Source: Synechococcus sp. AG-670-F04
GTDB taxonomy: Bacteria > Cyanobacteriota > Cyanobacteriia > PCC-6307 > Cyanobiaceae
Direction of reading: 5' to 3'
DNA length: 42,477 bases
Assembly (NCBI GenBank): GCA_003211515.1
Contig: QCSN01000015.1
Location: 1-42,477 of the forward strand
Below the pieces are notes generated by a model, which was not told the origin of the DNA, ran no database searches, and worked only from the letters and a program-made list of their open reading frames with translations. The position numbers and the translations under genes are program-made. Numbering within the stretch: the stretch's first letter is position 1; every line of letters begins with the position of its first letter. Positions 28,464-36,157 of the stretch are shown in pieces.

Positions 28464-29354
28464 ATGCATTTCCAGGACATCATCAGCACACTCAACCGGT
28501 TTTGGGCAAACCAAGGGTGTTTGTTACTGCAGCCTTATGACACCGAGAAGGGTGCTGGAACGATGAGTCCTCACACAGTTCTTCGTGCCATTGGTCCGGA
28601 GCCTTGGGCAGTCGCTTATCCAGAACCATGCCGTCGGCCAACCGATGGACGGTATGGCGACAACCCCAACCGGGCACAGCATTACTTTCAATACCAGGTC
28701 TTGATTAAGCCTTCACCTGATGGGATTCAGGAAACCTACTTAGCCTCTCTTGAAGCACTAGGAATTCAAACCCAAAAGCATGATATTCGTTTTGTTGAAG
28801 ACAACTGGGAATCTCCAACTCTCGGTGCATGGGGTGTTGGCTGGGAAGTCTGGTTGGATGGGATGGAAGTGACACAATTCACTTATTTTCAACAATGTGG
28901 TGGACTTGACTGCAAGCCTGTTTCGATTGAAATCACCTATGGATTAGAGCGACTAGCAATGTATTTACAGGATGTTGAAAATATCTGGGAATTAAGTTGG
29001 AATTCTGAAAGAAGCTATGGAGACATATGGTTGCCCTTCGAAAAAGGACAGTGTAATTTTAACTTTGAAGCATCAAACCCGCATCGTCTCAAACAACTTT
29101 TTGAGATTTATGAAGCCGAAGCTACTCACCTAATTGAACAGAAATTACCTGCGCCAGCGCTAGACTTTGTTTTGAAATGCAGTCATACCTTTAATTTATT
29201 AGAAGCACGCGGTGTCATTTCCGTAACCGAGCGAACGGCAACGATCGGTCGAATTCGAAATCTTGCACGTCAAGTGGCTGAAAGCTGGCTTGCAGAACGA
29301 GAAGCCTTAGGGTTTCCCCTACTCACAAAAGAGATGGCAGACGTTGGTGCCTAA
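28464..29354 (+). CDS. glyQ: Glycyl-tRNA synthetase alpha subunit
   Basis: Catalytic subunit of the bacterial alpha2-beta2 enzyme that charges tRNA-Gly. 296 residues, full length. Class II motifs are visible: [16 protein letters not shown] at the start, [20 protein letters not shown] (motif 2 region), and [19 protein letters not shown] (motif 3 region). The beta subunit gene is not in the window. The gene sits between two AT-rich stretches, and its second half uses many A/T-ending codons compared with the core genes. Confidence 0.96.
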   Translation: MHFQDIISTLNRFWANQGCLLLQPYDTEKGAGTMSPHTVLRAIGPEPWAVAYPEPCRRPTDGRYGDNPNRAQHYFQYQVLIKPSPDGIQETYLASLEALGIQTQKHDIRFVEDNWESPTLGAWGVGWEVWLDGMEVTQFTYFQQCGGLDCKPVSIEITYGLERLAMYLQDVENIWELSWNSERSYGDIWLPFEKGQCNFNFEASNPHRLKQLFEIYEAEATHLIEQKLPAPALDFVLKCSHTFNLLEARGVISVTERTATIGRIRNLARQVAESWLAEREALGFPLLTKEMADVGA

Positions 29355-29789
29355 TCAAGAAGCATCGTCCTTGAAAGCATCTCAACACTAGCCAGCTAAA
29401 AGGATTCTTTACGGACGCAATCTTTAATCGTAATCAAATATCGTCTATTAACGATTTCCTTCCGATACAAAATAACAATCCCCGCAATTAATTATTAAAA
29501 TCTAAATATTGTATCCCTTCTAATTATTCAGGTCTCAAAATTACATTCGAGAGGTCAAATCTCCCTCTTCGTAGGGACAAATGAGGTTGCAATCATCGTC
29601 AAAATATCTAGATTCACCCCAACAAGCCAAGGGCCAAGTATTAACAGTCTACCGAAATACACGACTTACCAACAGGAACAGATAAGTATTTATACCCTGA
29701 GTAATAACTCTCGACCAATAATAAATGTATTTGTCTATACACAGGAATTTAATTTCGCCCCTATGCTAGTAAAAATAGAGGTAATTAAT
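29355..29789. other. AT-rich non-coding stretch after glyQ
   Basis: No supported gene, RNA or strong hairpin found. Confidence 0.4.
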
Positions 29790-29870
29790 TTGAGCTTTTC
29801 TATTCCAGCCTTGCTCATGGGCATTGCACTCTCCTTCGTCTTCCATCTTGTTCTATCCCCATTCTTCTGA
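29790..29870 (+). CDS. 26-residue membrane peptide (TTG start, or ATG at 29763)
   Basis: The helix SIPALLMGIALSFVFHLVL is followed by SPFF and a stop. AGAGG lies at Shine-Dalgarno distance before the TTG at 29790; an upstream ATG at 29763 would give 35 residues. The longer minus-strand ORF over it is less convincing. Confidence 0.35.
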   Translation: MSFSIPALLMGIALSFVFHLVLSPFF

Positions 29871-30317
29871 AGCAATTTATAATGTTGCATCAGAGATATC
29901 CGCGAAAATATTGAACCTTTCATTTTAGTTAATACTTTTTCGTCAAACCTTTACTCACCTAGTTAAGTATTTTAATATCAGTTTTTCTTAGGCTGTTTGC
30001 TGTATATTATAAATTTCATGCACATCAAGATTCATTCGTTGAGTGAACATTGGCGTCCGACAGCTTGCCACCAAACGGCCATTTTCATTAAGCATCGCAC
30101 ACTCATGCATCGTTTATTCAAACATTGCCCCATATCATTATCCAGTTCTTGGTCACCTCAACAACCATCAACCGTACAAACAACGAAGTTCATATCTTAG
30201 TCCAAGCCAATTCAAGACGAACACTTCGAGGTCATCGCCAGGGGAACACTTTCACTAGCGATCTGAAACACCCTGAGCAGGCGTCCACCCGTTCACTGCA
30301 TCGCCTTCAGCATCCTC
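29871..30317. other. Stretch before the comEC remnant
   Basis: Only overlapping short ORFs without protein character. The comEC frame is open back to a TGA near 30262. If the normal comEC N-terminus was once here, it is no longer recognisable. Confidence 0.35.
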
Positions 30318-30870
30318 TTGCTTCTGATGCTGCGTGGATTGTTCTGGTCACCAACTCCAGGCCCCTCCGACCCTGTTCATCAAATCACTTCACCCCCAAG
30401 CGAAGTGAGAGTGCAAGGCCGCATTGTCGCCGATGCCAGGACATTGACTGATGCCTGTTCAGCCTTGATCAGCATCGATCAGCTCGATCAACACCACAGT
30501 GATGGGCGTATCGAACTCCTCCTTCGTCCTTGTGAAAGAGCTCCCGAACAGGGGTGGAAGGTCGAAATTTCAGGCTTGCTACGGCATCCACCGCCATCTC
30601 CCCATCCAACGCTTGAAGGATCGAGGGATCGTCTCCAGCGTGAGCAGTGCTGGAGTCAAATCCGAGCTGAATCGATGGTCGTGTTGCAACAACCATGGAC
30701 TCCGTTCGCGGATCTTCGCCGCCGCATTGCACGACGACTTCAAGCTGTGGCTGGACAAGAACGGGGAGGCTTGCTGGCGGCATTGACAGTGAGCAGCGCG
30801 CAGGTTCAGCTTCCTGCTGCTGTACGGGATGCCTTTCAAGTTGCAGGACTGTCCCACACCCTGGCGGCTT
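30318..30870 (+). pseudogene. comEC: comEC, 5' fragment interrupted by an integrative element
   Basis: ComEC forms the inner-membrane channel for DNA uptake in natural transformation. The fragment has a hydrophobic start (ILLLLMLRGLFW), then a ComEC N-terminal domain (VQGRIVADAR, CSALISIDQL, EQGWKVEISGLLR) and the conserved run ERGGLLAAL-like, VQLPAAVRDAFQVAGLSH, ending TLAAS. There the ComEC sequence stops and foreign codons lead to TGA at 30939. Its continuation, starting LAASGFHLSVLLG, is found at 34205. The start is uncertain (TTG 30318 or ATG 30327), and the usual N-terminal helices seem shortened. Confidence 0.85.
30859..30868 (+). repeat. Left attachment core (attL) in comEC
   Basis: CCCTGGCGGC, identical to 34203-34212 at the other comEC junction. 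Both copies fall in the codons for Leu-Ala-Ala. After one mismatch the match continues for two more bases (TC). Confidence 0.75.
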
Positions 30871-30933
30871 CTGTCAAGTGCCGAGACCTCAAGTCAGCAC
30901 ACGCACGAATCAGTGAAGTCTCCAAAAAGTCTT

Positions 30934-30944
30934 CACTCTGAGAT
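30934..30944 (+). repeat. 11-bp end repeat, left copy
   Basis: CACTCTGAGAT, also at 34191-34201. The right copy is one base from the attachment core, while this copy is 65 bases inside the left core. It may be an integrase-binding arm site. Confidence 0.5.
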
Positions 30945-31252
30945 ACGCCTCAGAAGGCCTGGAGGCATTGCTCATGGACTGTGAGAGGGAATTCCATTCA
31001 GCTCAGCAAAGTGCTTCTCTGAGTTTCTTTTAGGTGACGTATAAAGCACACGGCATGCTTCAACCCGGGTACCCCGAATCCCGAGTTTCTGGGTTGTGAT
31101 AATCACCTCTCGAAAAATTTGGAATTTTTCTAAACCGATTCGCCAAAGTATTCAGATTAGCGTAGGCCACTAAGTGAAAAATGGATAACCCATTATGACA
31201 ACAAAAACTCGTTCATTGCTGACGGGCCTATGTGTGACTCAAGTCAGCGAAA

Positions 31253-32389
31253 TCAGAAGATTTCACTGCAGGGTTGTGTACCAACGTTCATGGAACCATC
31301 AGGGCAGGTTGTTCTTTGCCACCACGCCTGATCTGCACTGATTGTTCTGTTCAAACGCAGCGCACCACTCAGGTCTGCATCCCACAGGTCCGCATCCCAC
31401 AGGTCCGCACCCCTCAGGTCCGCACCACCCAGGTCCGCACCACTCAGGGCCGCACGCCCCAGGTACGCATCACTCAGGTCCGCACGCCCCAGGTCCGCAC
31501 CACTCAGGTCCGCATTCCTCAGGTACGCACCACTCAGGTCCGCACCACTCAGGTCCGCACCTCTCAGGGCCGCACCACTCAGGTCCGCACTACCCAGGTC
31601 CGCTTCACTCAGGTCCGCATCCCACAGGGCCGCATCCCACAGGTCCGCACCACTCAGGTACGCACCACTCAGGGCCGCACGCCCCAGGTCCGCACGCCCC
31701 AGGTCCGCATTCCTCAGGTCCGCACCACTCAGGTCCGCACCACTCAGGTCCGCACGCCCCAGGTCCGCGCGCCCCAGGTACGCACCACTCAGGTCCGCAC
31801 CACCCAGGTCCGCACCCCTCAGGTCCGCACCACCCAGGTCCGCACCACTCAGGTCCGCACGCCTCAGGGCCGCATTTCTCAGGTTCATTCCACGCCCATT
31901 CGGCATCCAATCAGGACGCCAACGGGTACGTTCTGTTGAATACACAGCACTTTCAGATTGGGTTTCACTTTCAATGCCCGTAATCTTGTCAGCTTGCTTT
32001 TTATTCTTAGGCGTGATGTCGTAGACAAGCTTGTTTGACTCCTCGTTGTATTTGACATCGGTGATTGTGAACTTGCACTTCTCCTTCGTACCATCTGCAA
32101 GGGTGAAGGTTTCATAAGCGCTTACCGCAGCATCTTCGCCGTAATAGTTGTCATAGCTTTTGGCATATTTTTCAGCGCTGTAATAACCCTCTTCGGCATC
32201 TGTTGTCTCATCAAGAACATCTGATTCTTCAGGGTCGTCTAGATCACCATATGTATCATCTGTCTCCCAGTGGACTCTTTCAACGTCTTCCATCACCAGC
32301 TTGTAGCTGCCGTCCTTGCCTTGCTTGATCGTGCTGCTGTCGCACTCGACGTCAAATAGAACAGGGGCGTCAGAAGGCGGCTTTGCCAC
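31253..32389 (-). CDS. Long pentapeptide-repeat protein (element cargo)
   Basis: 378 residues from a GTG. Residues 1-140 are an acidic, unrecognised domain (DDPEESDVLDETTDAEEGYY, then a TLADGTKEKCKFTITD strand region). Residues about 168-345 are some 35 very regular pentapeptides of the type A(D/A)L(S/G/R/W)(G/R/N/D). The tail TTCPDGSMNVGTQPCSEIF has the two cysteines often seen at the end of cyanobacterial pentapeptide proteins. An alternative frame upstream would add a helix (LSLLMTSLATQL), so the true N-terminus may have been lost by a frameshift. DNA mimicry or gyrase protection is known for some family members but not shown here. Confidence 0.8.
   Translation of the reverse strand: MAKPPSDAPVLFDVECDSSTIKQGKDGSYKLVMEDVERVHWETDDTYGDLDDPEESDVLDETTDAEEGYYSAEKYAKSYDNYYGEDAAVSAYETFTLADGTKEKCKFTITDVKYNEESNKLVYDITPKNKKQADKITGIESETQSESAVYSTERTRWRPDWMPNGRGMNLRNAALRRADLSGADLGGADLRGADLGGADLSGAYLGRADLGRADLSGADLSGADLRNADLGRADLGRAALSGAYLSGADLWDAALWDADLSEADLGSADLSGAALRGADLSGADLSGAYLRNADLSGADLGRADLSDAYLGRAALSGADLGGADLRGADLWDADLWDADLSGALRLNRTISADQAWWQRTTCPDGSMNVGTQPCSEIF
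31380..31885 (-). repeat. 15-bp coding minisatellite of the pentapeptide gene
   Basis: About 33 consecutive 15-base units close to GGTGCGGACCTGAGT (minus strand), each encoding one pentapeptide. Differences are mostly in the two variable codons. The DNA identity exceeds what the protein pattern requires, pointing to recent tandem expansion. Confidence 0.9.
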
Positions 32390-32470
32390 AGCTGAGTTGA
32401 GTTGCTAAGGAGGTCATTAGCAATGACAGCCTTTTGCTGGCGTTCCTGAAGGCACACTCTGCTTCTGTAA

Positions 32471-32497
32471 TAAAAAACCCCGCTATTGCTGACGGGG
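32471..32497 (-). terminator. Intrinsic terminator after the truncated pentapeptide copy
   Basis: On the minus strand CCCCG-TCAGCAATAG-CGGGG is followed by six T. A degenerate version of the same hairpin lies after the full-length gene near 31206-31230, showing that the duplication included it. Confidence 0.75.
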
Positions 32498-32522
32498 CTA
32501 AGTGTGAATCAAGCCAGCGGAA

Positions 32523-32775
32523 TCAGAAGATTTCACTGCAGGGTTGTGTACCAACGCTCATGGAACCATCAGGGCAGGTTGTTTCGAACCAAAACGCCTG
32601 ATCTGCACCGAATGTACTGTTCAAATGCAGCGCACCATTCAGGTCCGCACCACTCAGGCGCGCACGCCACAGGTCCGCACCACGCAGGTCCGCACGCCCC
32701 AGGCGCGCACCACTCAGGTCCGCACCACTCAGGTCCGCACCACTCAGGCGCGCACCACGCAGGTCCGCATGGGAC
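32523..32775 (-). pseudogene. Truncated copy of the pentapeptide gene 3' end
   Basis: No start codon is present. The frame gives about ten pentapeptides (ADLRG, ARLSG, ADLSG and so on) and the same tail, TTCPDGSMSVGTQPCSEIF. The copy is about 80 percent or more identical by eye to 31203-31400 across the tail and terminator. Its repeats often have Arg in place of Asp (ARL for ADL), so it has drifted. Confidence 0.75.
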
Positions 32776-32848
32776 CTTCCAGATCTAACGGCTGAAAAGC
32801 CTCTACGGGAGCCTGGTTTGAAGTTCTGGATTGATCAAAGTCTTCATC

Positions 32849-34105
32849 TCAGTCTTCATTGATTGTCCCTTTTTCCGCTTCCTGCAAAGCCTCTTGGAGC
32901 TTCTCGAAAGGTGTTTTCTTAGGCTTTATGTGCCGGTCTAGCTTGGCCAGTCGTTGAGCCCTTTCAGGACTAAGCGTCTGGATCTGTTCTGGCTCCTGTT
33001 CGCTGAATGCTTTTGCGATTAGTTCCGCGGATTTGTTCCGATAGAGCTGGCTGTAGGTCTTGTTTAATTGTGCTGTTGATGTGAAAAGAGCTTCAGCGAT
33101 AAGTACCTCGTCGAGATTTCCGGTTTCGTAGAGCCGTGTCGTTGCGTGATGTCGTAGAGAGCGAAAACTCAACGCCTCGGCAGCTTCTTTTGAGCATTTC
33201 CGGCGAAGCTCGTGCCCAATCTGGTTGGTTAACCGATGGATCGCATCTAACTCTTCCTGAGTCGGAGGCTCTCTATGGGACACCTGGAGATCTCTTATCG
33301 CCTGTGGGGGATCGCTGAGGTCCCATTCCATCCAACGGTTCCTCAGGGTCGGCGTCGTGATTCCCTTTCGGTTCCTTTTGCTGGACCAACCATGGAGAGT
33401 TGTTCCAGTTTTGACGTCACCGTCTGGAATTTTCAGCGACAAGGTTTCACCGGCTCTGATTCCAGTGCATGCAACAGCCCGAACCACCCACCTCATGGCC
33501 TCTGGGAGTGCTTCGACCTCAACATCGAGATACCTGAGCAGCTTTGATTCCGAGAAGCGCTTCCGTTCTGGGGGTGCTGGCTCCACGTACTGATCAGCCC
33601 TGATCAGCTCCAGAGAAATGCCTGCCGCCTTTGCCAGGTGCCTTGCTCCCTCTATCCGCCCGCGGCGCTTCCTTGATGTCCTGGGAGCCTCTTTGTAGAA
33701 GTTCACCAACGTCGCTTGGCTTACCAGGAGCCCCCGTTCTGCAAGCCATGAGGCGCACTCCTTGGTAATTCTGTGGTGATAGGCCTTCGTTGCTGATCGC
33801 ACCTCCATGAGGTCGATACGTGCCAATGCCATCCGTTCAGCGCGGGCGACCATTCCTTGGGGAAGCATTCGCGTTGTTGCGATGCCCGACATCAATTGGT
33901 CTGTGAGGTCCCTGGCCTTCTCAAGTGCCTCGTGTTCGTCTTCTGCCCCGCTCAGGCGCTTCGCGATACGTCTCCCGTCCGAGAGCGACCCAACGAGTTC
34001 GTAGTGCCCTTTTGCGCGTCTCAGGCGGCACTGAGCCGCGGCCGGGTGGGTTTCCCTGAGCTTCAGGGTCCACTTCTGCATCTTGCTGCCGTCGTCTTTA
34101 CGCAT
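32849..34105 (-). CDS. Tyrosine recombinase / integrase
   Basis: 418 residues from ATG 34105; the open frame extends to a TTG at 34135. The N-terminal part is an arm- and core-binding region. The catalytic domain shows ACTGIRAGETLSLKI (first Arg), SLRHHATTRLYETG (the second catalytic Arg, with the box residues RHH) and the nucleophile in LNKTYSQLYRNK. The His of the usual HxLR box is replaced by Phe or Arg in FRSLRHH, an allowed variation in some families. It reads away from the right attachment site, about 100 bases distant, a usual arrangement for integrases. Confidence 0.88.
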   Translation of the reverse strand: MRKDDGSKMQKWTLKLRETHPAAAQCRLRRAKGHYELVGSLSDGRRIAKRLSGAEDEHEALEKARDLTDQLMSGIATTRMLPQGMVARAERMALARIDLMEVRSATKAYHHRITKECASWLAERGLLVSQATLVNFYKEAPRTSRKRRGRIEGARHLAKAAGISLELIRADQYVEPAPPERKRFSESKLLRYLDVEVEALPEAMRWVVRAVACTGIRAGETLSLKIPDGDVKTGTTLHGWSSKRNRKGITTPTLRNRWMEWDLSDPPQAIRDLQVSHREPPTQEELDAIHRLTNQIGHELRRKCSKEAAEALSFRSLRHHATTRLYETGNLDEVLIAEALFTSTAQLNKTYSQLYRNKSAELIAKAFSEQEPEQIQTLSPERAQRLAKLDRHIKPKKTPFEKLQEALQEAEKGTINED

Positions 34106-34190
34106 AGGACTCTCCACTTTGTCTCCACTTCTCAATCCTCGTGATCGCCTCGTAGCACAGGGTTTATAGGGGGTGAAAAGTGGCTTAAAG

Positions 34191-34201
34191 CACTCTGAGA
34201 T
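34191..34201 (+). repeat. 11-bp end repeat, right copy
   Basis: CACTCTGAGAT, identical to 30934-30944 and one base left of the right attachment core. Confidence 0.5.
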
Positions 34202-34639
34202 GCCCTGGCGGCCTCAGGATTTCATCTATCCGTTCTGCTTGGCGTTGCGCGGTCGGTCGGGCGACGCACCAAAAACCTCCAAAATCCGTTAACTGTTTCG
34301 GCATTAGCCATCTTCCTGTGCCTCGCTGGAGCACAGGCATCGGTGGTGCGTGCGGTGCTGATGGGCTCAACAACCCTGCTGATCCGTCAAACAGGTGAGA
34401 GGAGCCGAGCAGTGGGTGTTCTGACTTTTACATTGATCGTGATGCTGGCCATCCATCCAGCCTGGGCTCGATCCATAGGGTTCCAATTCAGTGCCGCAGC
34501 AACAGCAGGATTGATCCTGAGCGCACCGGCACTGGAACACCGAATCAATCACCTTCTACCGAAAAGACTCAATGGCCTGGCCGCAGCGATCAGCATCCCC
34601 TTGGCTGCATTGACCTGGACGCTTCCTCTCCAACTGTGA
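34202..34639 (+). pseudogene. comEC: comEC, middle fragment
   Basis: Continues the ComEC competence domain exactly where the 5' fragment breaks: LAASGFHLSVLLG, then hydrophobic helices, ASVVRAVLMGSTTLLIR, and IHPAWARSIGFQFSAAATAG, which are typical ComEC segments. It ends TWTLPLQL followed directly by TGA at 34637. A normal ComEC continues for several hundred more residues, so the 3' part is missing here. It starts in the middle of the gene and cannot be translated from its own start. Confidence 0.85.
34203..34212 (+). repeat. Right attachment core (attR) in comEC
   Basis: CCCTGGCGGC, the second copy of the core. From here the comEC reading frame resumes. Confidence 0.75.
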
Positions 34640-34773
34640 TGGTTCTTTACAACCTAGTCATTGCAACGGTTGTCGGCAGTGCGTCTGTTGTCAGTAGTGC
34701 CTGGGTATGCACAGCAGTAGTCGACGCAGGAGGATGCATTGTTGACACAGTGAGCAGTGAACGAATTCTGTGA
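34639..34773 (+). CDS. 44-residue small protein at the second comEC junction
   Basis: The ATG shares bases with the comEC stop (TGATG). A hydrophobic segment LVIATVVGSASVVSSAWV is followed by CTAVVDAGGCIVDTV with two cysteines. It could be a small secreted or membrane peptide, or a chance ORF created by the junction. Confidence 0.35.
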   Translation: MVLYNLVIATVVGSASVVSSAWVCTAVVDAGGCIVDTVSSERIL

Positions 34774-34913
34774 GTTCGCCCTATCGAGCGGAAACAGAGC
34801 TGAAGCAGAGCGAAGGAGCGCAGCGAGTGAAGCGGGTCAACTGTTCTCTCTTCATTGACTAACTTCAAATCGCAACTGATAAGTGTGAAAAATTGAGACG
34901 TGTATATACAAAC

Positions 34914-34987
34914 TGTGGAAAACTTTTCAAGCAAACATAGTCATACCAATGGTTTACATAGAAAGCATTATTTGCGCCTGTGGAAAA
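34914..34987 (-). promoter_or_regulatory. Pair of DnaA-box-like sites
   Basis: TTTTCCACA occurs twice on the minus strand, at 34914-34922 and 34979-34987. This is the consensus reported for cyanobacterial DnaA boxes. TGTGAAAAA near 34883 is a one-base variant. Two exact copies within 75 bases suggest a replication-related site, though the second lies inside a small ORF. Confidence 0.4.
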
Positions 34988-35128
34988 CTATTAGCGTCGA
35001 CAGTTCTGGGAGAACTGCAGGGACTACCAAACCACTACATACGCAAAGCTGTCACTGCATTATCTGAGATTACCAGCCAGCTTGATAGCTCGACAGCTAT
35101 CGCTGTCTCGCGTCTAGCGTCAGGCTAG
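34949..35128 (+). CDS. 59-residue small protein, unknown
   Basis: Begins MVYIESIICACGKLL and continues with a helical stretch HYIRKAVTALSEITSQLDSS. Two close cysteines (CAC) near the N-terminus. Composition is clearly protein-like. Function not recognised. Confidence 0.45.
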   Translation: MVYIESIICACGKLLASTVLGELQGLPNHYIRKAVTALSEITSQLDSSTAIAVSRLASG

Positions 35129-35428
35129 TCATCATTGTCTGCACCAGGTCACCACTGGCGCCTGCATGCCCACCATTGCCCACTGTGAGCCCCTGTATGG
35201 CAAGGCACCCCACTGAATGATGATACATCACATAGCACCCTTACGCTTGCTACAGACGCACAGAATGACCTCTCCTGGCTGTTATTTATTTGCACAGGAT
35301 AGGCAGCATTAAATATTATTTACCCGTGGTGGGCGCCTCTGCTGTGTGCAAATAGACCACCCCCCCCTGGGGGTCAGCTTGTCCCTGCCACATACGATAA
35401 TAGGCTTAGCAAATTTATTTCATTTTTT
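35129..35428. other. Non-coding stretch upstream of the secreted-protein pair
   Basis: No gene seen. It contains a C-run/G-run patch (CCCCCCCCTGGGGG, about 35361-35374) and, close to the next start, an AT-rich region with TACGATAAT that may be a promoter -10 element. Confidence 0.4.
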
Positions 35429-35779
35429 ATGAGGTCACTACTCAGAACTATTCCATTAATTGGTGCACTGCTCATCTCAGCTGCTCCAGTTCAGGCTTTT
35501 GAGACATTGGAAGAGTTAGACAAAGCTTGTCAAGCTTCAGAAGAAGCATTTAAATTATGTACTGGACCGGCCTACCATTTTTCTGCGATTGCAGGCTTTT
35601 CATTACTTTGCAAATTAAGAGAAGAAGGTGTAATAACTCCAGAGGAGTTTGCAGCTGAATACAATGAAGTACTGGCTGGGCCTAATCCTGATAGTAAATA
35701 TCTAAAGGTCATGTGGAATTCTGGGATAAAAGCAGTATTAGAAGACTATCCTAATTGCCCAATTAAACCTGTCCCCTAG
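35429..35779 (+). CDS. Secreted four-cysteine protein, copy 1
   Basis: 116 residues. A signal peptide (LLRTIPLIGALLISAAPVQA) ends in the cleavage site VQA-FE. The mature part has four cysteines: KACQAS, KLCTG, LLCKL and YPNCPIKP. The spacing, with a proline-cysteine end, loosely recalls Rap1a/Tai-type immunity proteins, but I would not assign that family without a profile search. It is followed 31 bases later by a paralogue, so the pair arose by tandem duplication. Confidence 0.72.
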   Translation: MRSLLRTIPLIGALLISAAPVQAFETLEELDKACQASEEAFKLCTGPAYHFSAIAGFSLLCKLREEGVITPEEFAAEYNEVLAGPNPDSKYLKVMWNSGIKAVLEDYPNCPIKPVP

Positions 35780-35810
35780 TTGTCATCATCAATTCTTTCA
35801 GGCTAATCCT

Positions 35811-36134
35811 ATGAAACTCCTTCCAATTATCGGCTCACTTCTCATTTCAGCAAAACCAGTTCAGGCTATTGAAACATTTGAAGAGCTAAGAAAAACTTGT
35901 AAAGCTTCAGAAGAAATGGATAAGATTTGCGCAGGAGCTGCTGAATATGTTGGCACTATGGGATGGGTGAGTTTGCTTTGCACCTTAGAAGAAAAAGGCA
36001 GGCTTACAAAAGAGAATTTAGTTTTGACTTGGGATGAATTATATGAGCTTGATGGTTGGACACCACTAGGGAATGAAGCAGTATACGATACATTAAAAGA
36101 TTACCCAGAATGTTCAATTAAACCTCTTCCCTAA
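35811..36134 (+). CDS. Secreted four-cysteine protein, copy 2
   Basis: 107 residues, similar along its whole length to the preceding gene: signal peptide LLPIIGSLLISAKPVQA, then ETFEELRKTCKASEE, KICAGA, SLLCTLEEKG and YPECSIKPLP. All four cysteines are kept, while the region between the third and fourth differs most. Probably periplasmic with two disulfides. The role is unknown. Confidence 0.72.
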   Translation: MKLLPIIGSLLISAKPVQAIETFEELRKTCKASEEMDKICAGAAEYVGTMGWVSLLCTLEEKGRLTKENLVLTWDELYELDGWTPLGNEAVYDTLKDYPECSIKPLP

Positions 36135-36157
36135 TTGATGCCTGCAAGTTGTCCTTT

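Larger units (their letters stand above)
30869..34212. mobile_element. 3.34-kb integrative element inserted in comEC
   Basis: Bounded by the 10-bp direct repeat, it contains a tyrosine integrase next to the right end, a long pentapeptide-repeat gene and a truncated repeat copy. Its removal by recombination between the repeats would rejoin the comEC frames exactly, since both cores are in the same codon phase. It has no visible replication or transfer gene, so it is either minimal or depends on helpers. An 11-bp sequence (CACTCTGAGAT) is repeated near both ends. Confidence 0.8.

Noticed and set aside
29735-29923. 62-codon minus ORF after glyQ
   Set aside because: Antisense to the small plus-strand membrane ORF that has a ribosome site.
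31380-31885. CRISPR-like array
   Set aside because: Units are contiguous 15-mers without spacers and keep an open coding frame, so this is a coding minisatellite.
31274-31983. Two long plus-strand ORFs with PHHSGPH or QVRTTQ repeats, resembling collagen-like proteins
   Set aside because: They are antisense readings of the 15-bp pentapeptide repeat. The minus frame has the pentapeptide pattern, a non-repetitive domain and the typical cysteine tail.
34647-34934. 95-codon minus ORF
   Set aside because: Overlaps the more plausible small plus ORF and one DnaA-box-like site. Its sequence is low-complexity in Ser, Thr and Leu.
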